From assembly GCA_036245805.1 (NCBI GenBank), contig BTRK01000001.1, forward strand, positions 22,823,087 to 22,887,086: DNA of 64,000 bases, read 5' to 3'. The notes under the pieces were generated by a model. That model ran no database searches. It was given only the letters and a program-made list of their open reading frames with translations, and was not told where the DNA came from. The translations under genes were made by a program, and so were the position numbers. Below, in pieces: positions 61,601-64,000 of this stretch (position 1 is the stretch's first letter; each line of letters starts with the position of its first letter). The DNA is from Pristionchus mayeri. Taxonomy: Eukaryota; Nematoda; Chromadorea; Rhabditida; Neodiplogasteridae.

Positions 61601-64000
61601 CACACTGACCATTTCGACACCACTTAAATTGATTTATTGCTGGAATGAAATTTAACAGTTGTTCCAACCAGGCCAGGTCCGCAGTTGGTTCCCTCGAGAG
61701 CGGGATGAGCCGTGCGAATGATTCCCTCTCCATTGCCACACCACACCATCTCGCACACTTCCTGAAATTAAAAATTGAAAAAATATTTAAAAATAAAGAT
61801 AAAAACCTAAAAGAAATAAATAATTTGTCTGACAAAAACTCGGCAAAACGCATGCTCCCGGTGAGGCTCGAACTCACGACCTTCAGATTATGAGACTGAC
61901 GCGCTGCCTACTGCGCTACGGAAGCTACGCGGGTTGGCCACGAAAAAAGAGTAGATAGCTAAGGCAGCGTACTTTATCTTTGCTTGCTATGAACCAGTTG
62001 TGATCGTGACTTTTGGGAGCCCCTTCACTCAGAACGGGGAATGGCTCACCTCCAGTGCTTGTCCATCCCTCAACTCGTGCTTCCAGCATTCACCATGGAA
62101 GACTGCACACTGCTCCCCCAGAGTGAACTGCTGCCCAGGGGACTCACGATCCTCAATCACCTGCTTTGTCGATTAATTGGAGGTCAACCTACCTTAAAGA
62201 ACGGTTTATCCGATTCTCCGGGTGTGGGAAGATCGTGTAGACAGTTAGGAGCACGGGCAGGAGATCCCAATTTCTGAGATGGAGACCTTCTTAATATGAA
62301 TTAGAGTGTCATCATACCGTCACGAACAGTCCGAATTCCTTGACAGAGCAGGAGCTCCATTGAGTCTTCCCCGTTCCCACAGAGGGACTCATGATGCAGC
62401 ATCGAAGGTCGCACTCGTTGTCACCATCGTGATACATACCAAGACTGCAAACGGAGTTACTTCTCCTATTCTTCCCTGGTTCAATGTCTGTCATTTCATC
62501 GAATACTCCAAATACTATGTGATGTAAAGTGAAAGCTAGCAATGGTTCACCTGTGACCCATCTCGTGAGTGACTACGAATACGGATCCGAAGTCGAGTCC
62601 CTCGTTGATGGTGCATGATCTCGTCTCACTGCACATCCCCTGCACTCACCAATCAATTCAGACACACTCAACAAGTGCATTCACACTTTCGTCTCTTTGG
62701 TCGATCTCTCTCTCTTCATCCTCATTCATCGATATCTCCCTTCTCTCTCTTACCTTGACTGGTGCATATCCAGCCACAGTCTTCAGTCCGTCTCGATACA
62801 AATCGTATCTGCAACCATCCATTTCCGACTGTTTACCAGTTCTTACTTTGTTTTGCTCTTCTAAATCGTTCCTTATTGCGTCGTAGAACGGGGAGATCTC
62901 GACTGTGACTCCCAATGATCTCCTTCTCTCTCTCTTTCGACGATCAAAATGAACATTTGCAGAGAGAGTGGAACTGTCATTCGATTAATGGTTGTCTCCT
63001 TACCCTGAGAATAGCAGTGCGTGGTCCCAGTGCTTGGGGTCCTCGTCTCCCTCAATTTCACAGGTAAATAGAAACAGCAGAGGGTACACAGTGGTACCTT
63101 CGGATTGAGCACTGCTTGATAATCACAGAATGCATCGAGCAGACTGTCCACATCCCCGTACTTGTGAGCTGATTTCGTCATAGAGGACTGCAATCGTGGA
63201 CTCTTTATTCAAGCTCATCGATATCATCTGGTCGAGTGACCTACCGGGGGCGTCTTAATAACTTCGTATCGCACGATTTTGATGTTGACGGAGGGATTGA
63301 TGACTCGTTGGCCGTAGAGAATATCGATCTGTCAATCGATAGTCTCATGGATCATCGATGGATTCTCTCACATTGTTGACAGCAGCGAGAATGAATCGAT
63401 GCATCTCTGCATCAGCGTGTCCCCCATACAACTCCACGAAGTGTCTCCACATCGCATCGTCTGCGAAGACTGCCAATTCGATCGTCAGATCGCCCTCCCT
63501 CAAAGAAGGGAACTCTCAAGGGGAAGAAGGGGGGAAGGAGACAAGGAAGCATACAGAGGAGTAGTCCCTTCTAAAGCGTAAGTATCTCTCAACTACTCCA
63601 TTAGTACGTCTATCTCTACTGCAGTTAAGTGTAAGTTCCGCAGGAGTTTGACGAGCAGGAGTCTGTAAGGATGAATCTGCTAAATAAAGTCACTTGTTGA
63701 TGGGAAGCTTCACAGGCGACCGACGCAGCGAAGCAGGCCTGTGTTAGAGATTATGGTAGCCATTCCGGGTTATGGTACTGGTTAATCTGAGTCGCTCTAT
63801 CGGCCTACGGTATAGCATAGCATTGAAAGGAGGGTTGGTCAGTATCGTGACAAACTTGATGACGGCCATGCGATCGTCGTGCATTCCATCAAGGAGAGCT
63901 GAACGACGTGAGATCGGAAGACGATCCTCCGGGTAGGGATCATCCTTCGGATCTAGAGTTCAAAGATCAGAGGAGAAAGAGGGGGAGGGACTGACTGAAG
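55696..64000 (-). CDS. ADAMTS-type secreted metalloprotease with thrombospondin repeats (5' end beyond window)
   Basis: Catalytic-domain exons: 63498-63372 (IELAVFADDAMWRHFVELYG), 63328-63245, 63187-63098, 63050-63004, 62808-62754, 62639-62551, 62444-62318. The last two join as THEMGHSLGMYHDG, the HExxHxxGxxHD zinc site, followed by the IMSPSV Met-turn. Disintegrin-like and Cys-rich parts lie in 62273-62193, 62160-62050, 61761-61669, 61622-61528 (first TSR, GQWGTWNESPSSC), 61446-61372, 61304-61241, 61195-61082, 61038-60992, 60947-60878. Further TSRs: 60007-59928 plus 59881-59779 (WSLWSEWSECLTVGCG), about 56820-56940 (WGPWSPCSVTCGNGT), about 56320-56500 (YSEWSDWNGCSKECG), about 56160-56280 (WADWSECSTTCGVGT), and the last (CSTSCGLGTQVRRHR) ending at 55696. 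Between 56940 and 59780 are Pro/Thr-rich and acidic linkers. ADAMTS enzymes remodel matrix and cuticle. Phase near 60792-60878 is unresolved, and whether the linker region is all one gene is not proven. Confidence 0.88.
60158..60229 (+). tRNA. tRNA-Trp (CCA)
   Basis: A 72-nt cloverleaf: acceptor GACTGCT/AGTGGTC with two G-U pairs, D arm GCGC/GCGC, anticodon CCA at 60190-60192, T loop TTCGATC, then discriminator A and a TTTTT terminator from 60234. It lies antisense in the ADAMTS intron 60008-60255. Confidence 0.93.
61853..61925 (-). tRNA. tRNA-Met (CAT), second identical copy
   Basis: Identical over all 73 nt to the tRNA-Met at 1723-1795. It lies in the ADAMTS intron 61762-62049 on the host's own strand. 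Confidence 0.95.

Overview
The window reads as nuclear DNA of a nematode, probably a rhabditid or diplogastrid (inference). The gene set is typical of the phylum: a cuticle collagen, a MEC-2/STO-type stomatin, a serpentine chemoreceptor, a TTBK-like kinase, alpha carbonic anhydrases and an ADAMTS protease. Genes are broken into many short exons by compact introns, mostly 40-60 nt, with GT-AG borders and TTTCAG-like acceptors. No open reading frame is long enough to be a bacterial gene. Exon calls were made by joining conserved protein segments across splice sites and checking phase by hand.

Layout. 1-4319 (-): stomatin-like gene, 3' end cut by the window edge, two alternative first exons, a tRNA-Met in an intron. 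4320-13201: no recognisable gene, mostly low-complexity polypurine/polypyrimidine DNA. 13202-25450 (-): EVI5-type Rab GTPase-activating protein with about 29 exons and two copies of a TTAA-flanked MITE in its introns; in-phase exons continue to 26049. 27656-29478 (+): cuticle collagen behind a TATA box. 30901-34574 (-): major-facilitator solute carrier with a tRNA-derived SINE in an intron. 35535-37153 (+): two-RRM hnRNP A/B-like protein. 37696-39174 (+): seven-transmembrane serpentine receptor. 39378-43527 (-): TTBK/CK1-like kinase. 44439-45708 (+): small secreted Cys/Arg/Ala/Tyr-rich protein of unknown family. 46032-47005 (+): basic coiled-coil protein of unknown family. 47332-49025 and 49531-51822 (-): a pair of alpha carbonic anhydrases, one without and one with a signal peptide. 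51823-55078: no gene seen. About 55079-55320: 3' end of a non-LTR retrotransposon. 55696-64000 (-): ADAMTS metalloprotease with thrombospondin repeats, 5' end beyond the window, carrying tRNA-Trp and a second identical tRNA-Met in introns.

The most unusual locus is the kinase gene. Two unrelated terminal-inverted-repeat elements inserted exactly on splice junctions: the target-site duplication of one copies a 5' splice site, and that of the other, with the element's last two bases, rebuilds a 3' splice site. The kinase has also lost, in frame, the segment that should hold the HRD catalytic loop. Neighbouring genes do not form an obvious pathway. The secreted or cuticle-linked products (collagen, ADAMTS, Cys-rich protein, secreted carbonic anhydrase) share an extracellular theme only.
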